The notes beneath the pieces are model-generated. The model worked only from the letters and a program-made list of their open reading frames with translations. It ran no database searches and had not been told where the DNA came from. Source: Calocera cornea HHB12733 (taxonomy: Eukaryota; Basidiomycota; Dacrymycetes; Dacrymycetales; Dacrymycetaceae). From it: a stretch of 64,000 nucleotides of DNA. The translations under genes and the position numbers were made by a program. Below, one piece after another: positions 27,100 to 41,772 of this stretch (position 1 is its first letter; each line of letters starts with the position of its first letter). The stretch is taken from assembly GCA_001632435.1 (NCBI GenBank), contig KV423922.1:132983-196982 (forward strand), given 5' to 3'.

Positions 27100-29760
27100 A
27101 TGAGCACTCTCCGACGTTGTCGACTTGTCGGTATCCCACGACCTGCGCGTAGAGCATCCGTCATAAACTCGACTCGCAGCTTCACCACTACTCGCCTCTC
27201 AGCGCAGGACCAAAAGCCTCGTTCCGCAGCCAGTAGACACCTTCGTAGAGGCTTCTTCGTCGTCAAGTGGACCGCGTATCTGGTTGCATCGACCGCTGTT
27301 GGCCTCCTGACCACCGGCGCCGTGATCCTGGCACACGACGCCCTCACTTACTCTAGCAAGCACGTAGACCGGGTGCCGATCAATCCCCTCGCTCTACATC
27401 CCGAGACCGGAGGGCCGAAGAATCTGCCCATAGCAAGCATCCTTGTCGACGATGAAGAGGATGAAGAGAATAAGAAGCTCGCCACTAGACCGAAGCTTGT
27501 GATAGTTGGCGGTGGTTGGGGTGCCATGTCGATACTCAAGACTCTGCATCCCGGCGATTACCATGTCACCGTGATTGCGCCAGATACATTTACCTGGTTT
27601 ACACCACTATTACCTTGTGCGTGTATATTATATTGCCGTGCTAGCATCTGCGCTCATATGCTGGATAAGCTGCCGCTGTTGGCACAGTACAAGTGCGATC
27701 TCTCATCGAGCCCATTCGGAAGATCGTTGCCCGAGTTCGGGGGCATTTCATAACAGGCAAAGCTGTTGATTGCGCCCTCGGCGACCGCCTCCTTGAGGTA
27801 GAAACAACGATGCCGGACGGTTCAAAAAGGAGTTTATACGTCCCGTTCGTCCCGTGGTCGAACCCAGTGAACATACTCACCCAGCTGTTGTTAGGTATGA
27901 CAAGCTTGTCATTGCATGCGGCTCTGTTTCAAGTACACATGGCGTACCTGGCCTTGAGAACTGTTTCCAACTCAAGACAATAGCCGATGCACAAGCAATC
28001 CGCCGACGCATACTTGGTGCCCATCTTACATCCTGGCCCGCGAATGCTTTGTGCTAATCTTGCACCCTTACAGACAACTTTGAGACGGCTAGTCTTCCAA
28101 CTACGACACCAGAAGAGCGCCGGCGCCTACTTAGTTTTGTGGTATGTGGAGGAGGTCCCACTGGCGTAGAGACCGCTGCGGTTGGTACTCCTCTCCCCTC
28201 CCGTTACGAAAGGCTGATTTGGTGCTAGGAAATCTATGACCTATGTCAAGAGGATATCATGGATTATGTCAGGAACCCTGACTTTGCCATATATTCATGA
28301 CTGAAGCCACCTTTAGTATCCCAAGCTTTGCCGAGAAGAAGTCTCGATATCCATTATTCAGTCTCGGGATCACATCCTCAATACATATACTGAGCATATC
28401 TCCAAGTATGCCGAAGTGCGTCCTCTCCTCATTTCACTGTGAGGGATTCTCTGACCTCGATCTAGGAGAAGTTTAAACGCGACGACGTCAAACTAATCGT
28501 GAATGCAAGGTGGGTGAGAAATGGATATGCATGTTACGTACTCTCAAGAACCTGCCAGAGTGAAAGCAGTGCACCCTGGGAAGGTCGTATACGATGAGAA
28601 GGACGCCGGTGGAACAGTCATTACACATGAGATCCCCACCGGTTTCGTCTTGTGGTCTACCGGAATTGCCATGAACCCTTTCGTGGAGCGCATGGTAGCC
28701 CTCCTACCCAACCAAGTTCACAAGAAGGTATGTTATCCGTCCACCGGCTCGTCGTACATTAATGAGCGGAAAAAGGCAATCGAAGTTGATGCCCACCTAC
28801 GTGTCAAGGGGGCACCCGGCATTTATGCTATTGGAGACGCCAGTACGGTGAGACACCTTCTCCTCTGTAGAAAGGCTAGCTGAGACTTCCTTTGTTCAGA
28901 TTGAAACGTCACTTGTGCGACACGTTCTGGACCTTGCTGATCAGTGCGATGTCAATCATGATGGCCAGATTGATTACAATGAATGGCAGGTCATGGGCAA
29001 GGCATCTCAATTGGGGAATGCAGGCGTGCTCTGATGGTTAATACAGTGACCAAAATCAAGCAGAAGGTACCTTTAGCCGAAGCACATCTGCAGCACATCC
29101 GCGAAATATTCGATGCCTTCGATAGCGATCGTGATGATCGCCTTGGTCTTAATGAACTCACAGCGCTGCTACAAGACATCAGTTCGAAAATAACGACCTT
29201 GCCAGCGGTACGCTCATATTTCGCTGCGCCCTATCCACACAAGTGTTGACCCTTCGTTCACCGCACCAGACGGCTCAAGTTGCCGCTCAGCAAGGGAAAT
29301 ATCTAGGAAAGAAGTTCAACTATCTCGCCAAGCACGAAACCACGTTGGTGCAAAACCAGATCATTGATTTTGACGAAGCTTTCTTCCGCCCATTCCGGTG
29401 CGCTTCCCAGATGAGTGCAATGTGCCCTGTTACTAAAATATCTCGGCAGCTACATGCATCTCGGTAGCTTAGCGTATGTAGGAAATGCAGCTGTCTTCGA
29501 CTTCGGCTCCACCTCGTTCGCCGGTGGTCTCATAGCGATGTACGCCTGGAGGTGAGAGCATTTGCGAACCATACAATCGCATCTGACGTCTTGCTCTTCC
29601 CAGGAGCATATACTGGTCAGAATCTGTATCTGCAAGGACCAGAGCGCTCCTGCTCTTCGACTGGATTATTAGAGTGCGTATCTGGACAACTAGTTCGCAC
29701 ATGATTAGTAACGCTCTTCCTGTCTAGGGAATTTGGGGGCGAGACTTGAGTAGGCTGTGA
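27100..29760 (+). CDS. EF-hand alternative NADH dehydrogenase (type II)
   Basis: Rotenone-insensitive NADH:ubiquinone oxidoreductase of the inner mitochondrial membrane (NDE/NDI family). The N-terminus is Arg/Ser-rich like a matrix presequence, with a hydrophobic stretch (YLVASTAVGLLTTGAVIL) as in external enzymes. FAD-binding VIVGGGWGAMS (about 27500) and NADH-binding VCGGGPTGVE (about 28145) are clear. GIYAIGDAS follows. Two canonical EF-hand loops are inserted, DVNHDGQIDYNE (about 28950) and DSDRDDRLGLNE (about 29122), indicating calcium regulation and favouring an intermembrane-space-facing enzyme. The C-terminus has the conserved FDFGSTSFAGGLIAMYAWRS and ends in a membrane-binding segment. 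There are about ten introns. It lies tail-to-tail with CMC2. Confidence 0.92.
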
Positions 29761-29893
29761 ATTGGAGGGCAGCGACTGAACAGCCCGCACGTGAAACATG
29801 CGAGGTCAATAACCCGCCTTTCATCAAGTACGCATGCCTACGAGTTGTGTTGCTATCATTCCGATCGTTGTATATACAAGTCCTCCCAAGAGG

Positions 29894-30252
29894 TTAATCG
29901 GACTCGGACTCCTGCCACGCTTGCTGTAGAGCTGCACGTCGCCGGCGAGCGTCTGCCGCATTTTTCTGTGTTCTATCCATCCTCTAAGAAATTAGTCAGC
30001 AGTGGTCGAGAAAGAATGTCAACGGGGAGGCGCACTTCTCGTCTCAGGCACATGCGCAGTGCATCTTTCTCCTGGTTGCAGCCGCCATACCGCATCCACC
30101 AACCAGACGCATGGCAGCGTTCCAGCGCTCGGATGAAATCGCCACATGCTGATGGAGCCAGTTGTACCAGACCTCAGCGGGACTGCGCGCAGGAAGTCGA
30201 AATGTGCTTGCTTACCCAACTGGCGTTCTGGAGTAGCGAGGGGAGGATGCAT
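29894..30252 (-). CDS. CMC2: COX assembly mitochondrial protein Cmc2 (twin CX9C)
   Basis: Three small exons (30216-30252, 30036-30148, 29894-29983) join in frame to 79 residues. The gene has no long reading frame and is easily missed. The product starts MHPPLATPERQL, then has CGDFIRALERC and CNQEKDALRMC. These are the two CX9C motifs imported and oxidised by Mia40 in the intermembrane space, followed by LRRERMDRTQKN and a helical Arg/Ala tail. Length and motif order match Cmc2, a cytochrome oxidase biogenesis factor. Both introns are GT-AG (67 and 52 nt). It is head-to-head with TRF4 (147 bp between ATGs) and tail-to-tail with the alternative NADH dehydrogenase. Confidence 0.88.
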
Positions 30253-30399
30253 GTCGGAACGGATGTGAGTCGCAAGGGCGACTTTACGTAATGGCTGGCA
30301 GACCCCACTAGCTGAGAAAGGGTTCAACTGGTGGCGGCGGCCTCGCCTTCCCTACCCTCTTTATTTCTGCGTTCTCCACCGAATCGCTCCGTGTCGAGT

Positions 30400-32442
30400 A
30401 TGGCGCGCAATGGGACCTCCAAACCCAATCAAACTTCGCTTCAGGGGGGGGAGGATTACATATCTCTAGTGGATGGCCCTGCGAGCTCGTCAAAGCTCCC
30501 GGACTTGCAACGGCGAGGCGTGAAGCGCAAGGCTGCTGCGCTCGACGAGGAAGATACTAGGCAAAAGCTCAGGCTGAATGAGCGAGCTACTCCTTGGATG
30601 AGTTCTATCCCAGCTGGGCAACATGATATGACCATCGATATGTTGAGTGTATTTACTGAGTAGTCGAGATGTGATTGACAGTCAGGTAGCCTCAATGCAG
30701 AAGTCCACGCGTTCCGAAACTTCATACTTCCAACGGACGAGGAACATAGCGTGCGCCTCATGGTTGTGGAGTGTATCAGACGCTCTATCACAAGAAAGTG
30801 GCCTTCGGCGGAGGTCCTTGCTTTCGGAAGCCAAGAGACTCGGTTGTACTTTCCTAACGGGTAAACACATCACTGCTGTTGCTGGGCCGCTATTGACATG
30901 CCTCCAGTGACATTGACCTGGTTGTTCACTATCCGGGCGTCTCGGTCGATCGGAAGGAGCAGGTGGTTGCTTTTCTGACCGAGATTAGCCATCTTTTACA
31001 GAAGGCACGGGTTTCACGACGTATCAATATCATTGGCAGAGCTCGAGGTTCGTCAGTCCTTTGAAGCGGCAGCATGGACTCATCTCCACTCCAGTTCCCA
31101 TCATCAAGTTTGTAACTGACCTTGGTTCGCATCGTTTCGCCCTGCTTTCTCGTTCTGCGTGCTGACCTTATCATTGCAGGGCACTATGCCGTTGACATAA
31201 GCGTAAATCAAACGAATGGCATCCGTGCGATCACCGTCGTGAACCGCTTCCTTCGGCACATGCCAGCGGTCCGGTCTCTCGTCATGGTCATCAAAGCTTT
31301 TCTATTGGAACGTGGTCTGAATGAGCCATACAGTGGCGGTTTCGGCAGTTACACGGTTATCTGCATGGTCGTGAATTTTTTACAGGTGGGATCACACCAG
31401 GTCCGCCGTATGGCATACTAAATATCAAGATACGTAGATGCACCCAAAGGTCCGTCGAAGAGAGATCGATCCAAATCGGAATCTCGGAGTTCTCCTGTTA
31501 GATTTTCTGCAGCTTTATGGTCATCTGTTCAATTACAACGATGTGGGGATTTCCGTCCGAAATGGCGGGTCCTACTTTTTGCGACAGAATCGTGGCTGGG
31601 CAAGTTCGGAATTCAAAAACGCCTCTCGCATGCAAATATCCGTTGAGGATCCTGTAGATCCTAGTAAGGCAATCTACCCTACCTACTGTAATGCAAGCTC
31701 ATTTATGATCAAGGCAATGATGTCGCCAAGTCGTCTTCGGCAGGAAAGGTGAAAGATGCTTTTGCAGCTGCCTTCGAAAGCCTCTCGACCAGCGTCATTG
31801 TGCGTGCACAAGAGTTGGATGCACGAAGAAATGATACGTCGTTATCTCGGGGTTCGACAGGAAGCAAACAGGTCAGTCTTCTGGGCAGCGTGGTGGGCCT
31901 CCCTCAAGACGTAAGTCCAAAAGCAATGATCATCAGGGGGTGAACTAACAAGATGGCAGATGCTCAATTTTCGGCGAGAAGTAAATGCATTGTTTCGCAG
32001 CGGATCCTTGCAGAACTTTCTTGGCCTTCCTCGCTCTGGTTTGTGGCCTCCTCCAGGCCCCGTGCAACAGCTAGAAGACCTCCACACTGGTGCACAACTG
32101 CGCTCTCTAGTGGAAAGGCCGTTACCTGCGAAAATGGGGGTAGCGATTGAGGGCGATAATGAAGATAGTGAACTCGTCATCACCATCGAGGCGGAACCGA
32201 GTCCAGAGAGCCGATACAGCTTGGTTCAGCCGACACGAACTGCGGACACCGCAGTTGTCTATGAAGAAGACCAATCGTTATCAGAGATGTCGCTGTCGCC
32301 GAAGGTTGGTCTTTCAGATGCTGTGTACACTGAGGAGAGCATGTTGTCAAGAGATGCGAAGCGTGCCTTCTGGGCTGCCAAAGGCCCTGGCGACGGAGAA
32401 GTTATCGAGGATGAGGCCGATCGATGGGAGAATGACGCATAG
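30400..32442 (+). CDS. Non-canonical poly(A) polymerase Trf4/Cid14 type
   Basis: Catalytic subunit of a TRAMP-like nuclear RNA surveillance complex that adds short A-tails for exosome decay. The N-terminus is basic (RRGVKRKAAAL). Nucleotidyltransferase core: FGSQETRLYFPNG joined across an intron to DIDLVVHYPG, giving the catalytic DxD pair. The PAP-associated region contains VPIIKFV, DISVNQTNGIRA and VMVIKAFLLERGLNEPYSGG. Then NRNLGVLLLDFLQLYG and DPVDPSND follow, as in Trf4/Cid14. The acidic tail is disordered. Introns are short GT-AG. I chose the ATG at 30400; the frame is open a further 23 codons upstream but has no ATG there. Confidence 0.9.
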
Positions 32443-32624
32443 TCTTCCCTTCGTATCGCCAAATGATACACCCATGCATTAAGTTAGATACCTCGTGTAA
32501 CAGTAGTGAGGCATGGATAATGATTGAAATGATGCTGCCCTGGGTGCAATACTCGACAGGCTGCCTTGCAGAGGAAGAAAAGCAACCCAGTTTGATTGAG
32601 ACCGGCCGTAAGGCAACAACAATA
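32443..32624. other. 3' flank of the poly(A) polymerase gene
   Basis: Short non-coding stretch before array 3; nothing recognisable. Confidence 0.5.
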
Positions 32625-33200
32625 TTGCTCCCGCTTTGCGCCCGTTTTGCGCCCGCTGTATCCGCTGAATGAGTTGTTTCCGATCCCAGGATTGCTTCCC
32701 TTGAGCCCTGTGCTTCCCCATCTGAGATTGTTCCCGCCGTAGAACTGCCTCCACTTGGCCGTTTCCTTCCGATTGCTACTTTACTTACATTGGCTTCCGC
32801 TGCACAGTTTGCGTCCGAGGGAGCCTTTGCTTCCGCTGTAGGACACTACTTCCGCTCAAAGATATGCTTCCGCTCAATATATTACTTCCGCTGGGTGCTT
32901 TGCTTCTTACCCAGCAGCTTCCCAGTGGTTATTTGCGTCCCTTTTGCAGACTGCCTCCGTTTTCAAATTCGCTTCCCCGATGTAGCTTACTTCCGCACAT
33001 TTACTTCCTCTGGGTGCTTTACTTCCGTGGAAAATCCGTTTCCGCCCAGCTATTTGCGTCCGTGCAGGAATGTGCTTCCGCTTGTAGCTTGATTCCGTGA
33101 TAAGTCTACTTCCGTGGCAGTATTTGCTTCCACTCATGGATGCTTCCGCTTGAGGAATCGCTTCCGGTACACAGTATGCTTCCGGTGAATCATGCACTAC
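32625..33200 (+). repeat. 18-bp-period TTCCG array 3
   Basis: Begins with GCTCCCGC and GCGCCCGT units and continues with about 25 cores of the GCTTCCGC/ACTTCCGC type, many exactly 18 bp apart (for example the units at 32792-32828 and those around 32850-32905), others 14-20 bp. It ends with two CTTCCGG units, as array 1 does. It occupies most of the gap between the poly(A) polymerase and ATP2 and stops about 180 bp before the ATP2 ATG, so it is a candidate to lie in or next to the ATP2 promoter. Confidence 0.85.
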
Positions 33201-33376
33201 CACTTGGGGAAGCAGAAGCAGAAGCCCTCGCAAGTCCCGAGGCGACATTCCGAAACGGGGCCTGCCCTGAATGCTCCTCTGCTTCCGTCTTTCCTTCTCG
33301 AGCCCGTCTTTCCCCGTCTGCGTTACGTCCCTACCGTTACCTTGCCTCCTTCCCCCACCGCTCGCCAGCCAGCAGT

Positions 33377-35426
<2,050 letters not shown>

Positions 35427-35849
35427 AGCTTCCCCCAGCCCGTACCTAAAACGTAGGATCCAATAATATATCCCGTCACCCGGAGTCGAGCATTTGGCAC
35501 ATTTTGTTGCTTCACAACTTCTCTCCATGTCTCGTCCTTGTACTGTCCCCTATAGACGCCCCTGCCACAGAACATCGACCGGATGATGCTATTCATTGCT
35601 GCAGAGGAGCCGGAGCAATACAGTCAAACCTGTCCCAGGTGATAATCACGTCGACATACGGTGTTTCCTTACGCCCTGAGAGAGCCTATGTGGGCTCGCG
35701 GAATCAAGGTGTCGGAGCTACAACTTGGTCTCCTCACCACCAATTATGTGCTGACTTGAGTCGGATAGTGGAATACGCGCTGCACACCCTTGCTTAGCCA
35801 AAAGAGGTGTTCGGACAAGACGTCGTACCCTGCTATTCACTAGTCTGCA
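35427..35849. other. Gene desert between ATP2 and the transposon block
   Basis: About 420 bp with no confident gene. On the minus strand an acceptor-like CTCTCAG is followed by an open stretch ending in TWDRFDCIAPAPLQQ and a stop, which could be the last exon of a gene cut by the adjacent repeat. I could not connect it to an upstream exon. Confidence 0.4.
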
Positions 35850-35851
35850 TA

Positions 35852-36574
35852 ACGTGGTCCATCAGGGACCGGGTCATATCAGGGAGCGGGTCACCCACAC
35901 AGCCACACCAACCTGTTACTTTGCAAATGTAGTTTCTTTTTCATCACAATACAAAATCAAGCCCAGAAAAGAGTAAGAGCTTCAGGATGACCAGATGCTG
36001 CAGTCTCCAGTTTAATTTGTTCCAGTATCTCCCCCCTAAGACCTGTATGACCTATTTACTAATGCACAGCCACAACTGTANNNNNNNNNNNNNNNNNNNN
36101 NNNNNNNNNNNNNNNNNNNNNNNNNNNNNNNNNNNNNNNNNNNNNNNNNNNNNNNNNNNNNNNNNNNNNNNNNNNNNNNNNNNNNNNNNNNNNNNNNNNN
36201 NNNNNNNNNNNNNNNNNNNNNNNNNNNNNNNNNNNNNNNNNNNNNNNNNNNNNNNNNNNNNNNNNNNNNNNNNNNNNNNNNNNNNNNNNNNNNNNNNNNN
36301 NNNNNNNNNNNNNNNNNNNNNNNNNNNNNNNNNNNNNNNNNNNNNTACAGTTGTGGCTGTGCATTAGTAAATAGGTCATACAGGTCTTAGGGGGGAGATA
36401 CTGGAACAAATTAAACTGGAGACTGCAGCATCTGGTCATCCTGAAGCTCTTACTCTTTTCTGGGCTTGATTTTGTATTGTGATGAAAAAGAAACTACATT
36501 TGCAAAGTAACAGGTTGGTGTGGCTGTGTGGGTGACCCGCTCCCTGATATGACCCGGTCCCTGATGGACCACGT
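35852..36574. mobile_element. Palindromic TIR element around assembly gap
   Basis: The flanks of a run of 265 N (36081-36345) are perfect reverse complements for 231 bp (35850-36080 and 36346-36576). Each outer end reads TA then ACGTGGTCCATCAGGGACC, so a TA target duplication is consistent. Two subterminal copies of a 16-bp motif near ATCAGGGACCGGGTCA lie inside each end. The same termini are on the MITE at 41773-42011 and, more loosely, on the pogo-like element. Either a foldback element with long arms, or an assembly artefact in which one arm was copied. Confidence 0.75.
36081..36345. other. Assembly gap (265 N)
   Basis: A run of N flanked by perfectly inverted sequence. The true size and content are unknown. 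Confidence 0.99.
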
Positions 36575-36600
36575 TAGCTTCAAACATAAACACTCCCCCT

Positions 36601-36875
36601 GTTGCATCTGACGGACTTCATGCTTTCCTGCGGGGCGATTTTGCTCCCACTTTCCGGGTATTTGGGTTGCTCCCGCTGCCAGTTTTACTTACGCAGAGTA
36701 CTGTAGATTGGGCAGCTTCGTGGCTTGCTTCCGCTCAATTCTTTGCTTCCGTTTCTTCAAATATTTGCTTCCGTGGTGTATTTGCTTCCCCTGCATATTT
36801 GTTTCCGCAATATATGTGCTTCCGCTGTGCAATCGCTTCCGTAATCCAGCTTACTTCCGCTTCGAGGTATTGTCT
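36601..36875 (+). repeat. 18-bp-period TTCCG array 4
   Basis: About 12 cores of the same type and orientation as arrays 1-3. It begins with GATTTTGCTCCCA and TTTCCGGGTAT, matching array 2, then several GCTTCCG units at or near 18-bp spacing. It includes the shared variant AGCTTACTTCCGC. It lies between the palindromic element and the pogo-like element, the only array not next to a host gene. Confidence 0.8.
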
Positions 36876-37666
36876 TGGATGCCTCAGCGGTATCAAAACT
36901 CGTCCCGGATGCCCTCGGTCTCAGATGCCCCACCCATCTAAACTAGCGAGATTTGTAAATTTACAACAATTTCAAGTCATTTTTGTGTGATTTTTGGCCA
37001 TGATATATTAACTGCAAGTGGTAATGTAGGTGATCAGGGACCTGCTCACTTTTCATATGTTCAATCACCTCCATACTCTTGTCCTTGCTAGCTCTATTAT
37101 ACCTATGTCTACTGCTGCCACAGCAGCTTGAATGCTTTTAGCGCTTCAGGCAATGCAAGACAACAAGAATCTGTTCATCAAAGAGGCAGCAAAAATCTAC
37201 AATGTTCCATACTTGACACTCCAGACAAGGAAGAACAGCACACCTCCCAAATCAGATACTTGGGTCAAGCAGCACATTTTGACCAAGACCAAGGAGGCCA
37301 TTGACACATACATCCTTCAGCTGGATGCAAGGGGATTCTCCCCTCAGAAGAACAATGTTGGAGACATGGCCAACCTGCTCCTTGCCAAACACAGACTCCA
37401 GACCATTGGCAAATTCTGGGTGTACTGATTCATCCAGAGACAACCAGAGCTCTGCATATGGCTCTCCCAGCCACTTGACTATCAGAGGGCAAAGCAAGAG
37501 AATCCAGCTGTGATTGAGCCCTGGTTCTGCCTTGTTGCCAACATGCAAACCAAGTATAGTGTGCCAGACTGCAATTGGTACAACTTCGATGAGATGGGCT
37601 TTGCAATTGGCATGATTCAACAGCAGCTGGTTGTTACCCACTTTGAATGGCCTCTCAGTCCTACTG

Positions 37667-40600
37667 GAGTATAGGTCAGATGCGTAGGGACAATGTGCAT
37701 TGCGGGTTTGCCCCTGCATGCCCCAAATAGGGCAACCAGCCTGTGGCACGCAATGTGAAGTCCAGGGAGTGGGGCCTTGTCCGTGGCCCTCAATGAAAAT
37801 GAGCACAAATGTTGAAGCATAGACTATATTCAATTTTCAATATTTTGAACCAAAAATTTGGGGACAAACAGATAGGAAGGTGATTGTTTAAATCCGCTTA
37901 TAAGTAATAAAATTTCCTAACTTGATTTTGATGACCTGAGTGCCAACATTAGAAGAGGTCCCTTCTGCCTCCTCTTGTTGTTCTGGTGTCTTTTCCATGA
38001 CTGTCTCATCATCAGGAACCTCCTGAATTGCCTTGGGAGCATCCTTGGCTTTGGTTGACTTGGACTTAACTTGGCCCAGTTGACAAGAGAGGCGGTCTTG
38101 CAATGAGTTATGGCAATAAGACAGGATACAAGTCTGGGTAGCAGATTGAACCCTCTCTGCTACTTGCTGGTCATACTTCTTAGCACTATACTAGAGTGAG
38201 TATTTTCTCTTCATATTGACAAAAAGGGCATACCTTGATAGTGCTGTCAGAAGGGGAAGTCCAATATCTGTCCTTATATAGCTCTGAGCATTACTGATTT
38301 TGCTAGAATTAGAGGTTCTAGGGGTGGTTACCCAGAGTGCCCTATCCATGGGGCTTTCATGTGTGTTTATTGATGGCAAATACCAGGGGAGGCCAACTTT
38401 GTTTCTGTACCATGCTGGACAATGCTTAGAAGGTATTTTTATGATAGGAAACAGGTGCACCTTTGATGGAATCAAGGGGATGGTTAGTACACCACTCTCT
38501 GACCTCCTGGCTCTTTTCTGGTGTCTTTAGAGAAGGATATGACATGATTCTATTGACATCCTCATGGCTGACACCTTTCTTGAGAAGGCCATTGGCATTC
38601 CTGTCAAGTTTTATTAGCACAGAAAGTAAGAAAAGTGGTCAACACACTGGTTATAGTGGAAAAATACAAGATTTGAATGCATAGAGAAGTAGCTGCTCCG
38701 TGAGGCTCTCTTTGATGTCACTCTTGCTAGGATTGTTGATTTTCAGGAAGTATTCACCCAAGGCTTGAGCCTGGGGAGCATCTGCATCTCCAATTATAGT
38801 GCCAAGGTTGCCGCTTTTGTGGAATGCTTTGAATAAGAGGGGTTGATGGGTGGTTGTTTGTACAACTCTGAAGAAACCATCCCAGATAAGGCGAAATGCC
38901 TCTGAGGACATGGAATCACTATAGATACAAGCCAGAGTGAGGTCTGGGTACTGGTTAGAGGTGTTTGACACAAGAAGAGAGTGCTTACTTTCATTGATAC
39001 CACCAGAAAAGTTGCCACTTCCCATTCATTGAAATTCCCATGCACCCTCTTGAAAGTGAAGTCACAAGCAAGAAAGCAACATTGATGTATCACTTCTGCA
39101 AGAACAGGCTTCATGGTTACCACAATATGAATGTTTCCTTGTGTTATGGTGGATTGAATATACTATTCATTTGCTGGGAGGCACCCATCTTCATCTGCTG
39201 CATTGATAATACCTAAATGAAGTTAATACCTCTTCAGACTGGAAAAGCAACACTACTAACCAAGCCATTCAAGTCTTAGGGGGGATTCCTCAAGCCTTTG
39301 TGCTTTTACAAAGCTTTGGAGATGTCATTTATCTCGCAAGGAAGGGTATTTGGTACTGAGTGGTTGTCCCAAAAGCGCCAGAGTGGCAGGAACCACTATC
39401 CACAGTACCAGGCCTTGCAGCAACACCCCCAGCAGCCAGAAATGCCTGGGAAGCAGCTTTCTTTGCTTCATAGGAATGCTTGCCTTCTGGGAACAATGAG
39501 TGGTTGTGTGGTAGGTGCCCTAGGACAACCACACATTGCAGATCTGTGTCCTCAAGGGAACATAGATAGAGATTGATACAGCACAATGTTTATACTGCAT
39601 TCTGCTCTCTATGAGCACCCCATTGGAGTCCAGATGTGGGTCATTTCTATTGGGAGGTAAGCCTGAGAGTGTGTTAGAAAGGCCGATGCTTACTACAGTG
39701 CTTCTGCTTGAATCTTGTGGCTGGATGGAAGATCTGGCTGCATTGCTTGCCCACAAAGGCTTCCAGTCTCTCCTAGGCAACTTCCTGGCCTTGGAATAGC
39801 TTGAGAAGTTCATTCTCATTGATGTGGGAGGGGATTGGATAGTAGATGTGGCCATAGCACTCTTGGGGGCTCCAGTTGGAACACCCAATAAACCCAAACT
39901 GGCCTCTTTTGGGCAAGGTCTGTGCCTACCACATTTCTAAGCAAAAGCGCCACAGAATAGAAGGAAAACTTACTGTAGATCTGACCATAGTCGGGTTCCC
40001 AGAGCAACCAGTCTTTGGGCAAGTCTTCTGAGCGATTCCACAATAGAAACTAATGTAGAAGTTAACCCCTCTTCATGGTATGTTTTATATGCTGACCTTG
40101 CCACAACAGAGTAGGAATTAGCTGGTTCACTTGCCCTTTGGAAGTCCTGTGCTTCAAAGAGGGCCTGACACTTTGCTTGCTCCATTTCCCAGCACTCATA
40201 GCCCTCCAGAAGTGCAGGATCTAGCTCTGAGCAAGCACCCACTCCTTTACAATGCAGCACAACAGTTCTGCACTCTACATCACCCAGAATAGGTGCTGAA
40301 ACACCCTTTCTACCTTGATTTCCATTGCTGATTGTTCTCCATGAATCTTGTTCCTAACATAGCATTAGAAGCGCACCAGAGGAGCAAGAAATAGGCTTAC
40401 CTCTTGTTGTAACCAGGCATGAATAGTTATTGGCTCTGCTCCATGGTCCAGAGGGGCACTCTGGCCACTGAGATCAACCAGGAAAGCAGTGCTTTCCTTG
40501 GGAATTGGCCACAAGCTGGGCAGTGCAGAGTGATGCTCTAACTTGCACACAGCAAGGCAACTAGTGACTTGTATCAACCCCTGAGTAGTTACCTCTTGCC

Positions 40601-41464
40601 TGCTCTTCTGGCACTTGTTTCCAAGGCTAGAAGGCGCTTCAGAAGACTGTTCCTCCTCTCCACTAACTGTTCCATTAGGAACAGATGGAGATGGAGACAA
40701 GGGGCGCTTCTGGGGTACAGAAACACCTTTGAGTGGTGATCTGTATTATTTAGCAATGATCTCCTCTTATACCAGGGAAGAAACATACTCTGGTTGGCCC
40801 GCTAGAACTTTCAGGAACTGTGCAAACTTGTCTCTTGAGATCCAAGACTTATCCTCCTTGTAGAAGGGGCAAAAGGTTCAGGAACCTCTATACCAGGGTC
40901 AGCCTAGCAATACAGAAACATGATTGGGTGCATACTAGAGTATATTATGAAGCAATCTACCAGCTCAGGGCTTGCCTGGTCAATAGCACTTTCCACCACT
41001 CTTTGTGTGGCCTTTGGTAGGGTTGAGATATGCAAAACTGTTTCAGACATCATGGACAACTAGAACTTATCCAAGGGATGTGTCTGGTACCCTTAACGTG
41101 TTCAGGGGTATGCTATTCAACGGAAGAGCAATTGGATAAGGTTAAACAGCCTTTTGACTTGCAGGAGTAGTTGCATGAGAGTACAACATTGGGACATAGA
41201 AATTTCCAATTTATAGTTATCAGAGGGAGAAAATTTTACATGGAATCAATACTACACCATATAAAGACTTGTCCACACAAGTTTCAAAGTGTACAAAGGT
41301 AATTTGAATTTAATCCACAATGTAACATTTCTTCTACTTTTTTTCCGGCATCCACAGGCAAGGGATACCTCTGCCTGTGGTGCATGCTTTGGGGGGGCAG
41401 AGGCAAAGCTTGACATGTGGCAGGTCCCTACTTCCCTACTCACCACACATCTGGTCATTCCTCA
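37667..41464 (-). mobile_element. Unnamed DDE-type DNA transposon, copy 1
   Basis: Flanked by the 8-bp direct repeat TCCTACTG (37659-37666 and 41465-41472). Removing the insert and one repeat joins the transposase frame of the host pogo element (SPT-AVQPGN), which proves the ends. The termini are imperfect inverted repeats: the left starts GAGTATAGGTCAGATGCGT, and the right, reverse-complemented, starts TGAGGAATGACCAGATGTGT. Length is 3798 bp. A degraded transposase gene lies on the minus strand. Confidence 0.85.
38650..40863 (-). pseudogene. Transposase of the unnamed family, copy 1, degraded
   Basis: Spread over several frames and possible introns. In order on the minus strand: a region with ECRTVVLHCKGVGACSEL and CWEMEQAKCQALFEAQ; PKRGQFGFIGCSNWSP; a Cys/His motif DTDLQCVVVLGHLPHNHSLF with downstream EAKKAASQAFLAAGGVAA; then CDFTFKRVHGNFNEWEVATF with a probable catalytic Asp; then IIGDADAPQAQALGEYFL with a second Asp. 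I recall proteins with the same FKRVxGxxNEWE and HNHP blocks as abundant hypothetical proteins in mushroom genomes. The family has no name I know. Frame breaks make it a pseudogene. Confidence 0.7.
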
Positions 41465-41772
41465 TCCTACTGCTGTTCAGCCTGGCAACCAAGAAGGGCA
41501 ACAGCAATCTGTGCCATTGCAGCGGATGGTCATGTCATTCCACCCTTCCTGTGTGTCACATGCAAGACTCATCTTGGTCCCTGGTATTCCAATGGTCAGA
41601 TCCCCAATACCTGGGCTATCAAGCCAACCACAAATGGCTGGACTGACAATGAGACAGGCATTGACTGGCTGAAGCACTTCAATCTGCACACCAAGGAATG
41701 TCAAATTGGTTGATGGCGGATGCTTGTCCTTGACGGGCATGAGAGCCATATCAGTGCTGATTTCAACAAGTA

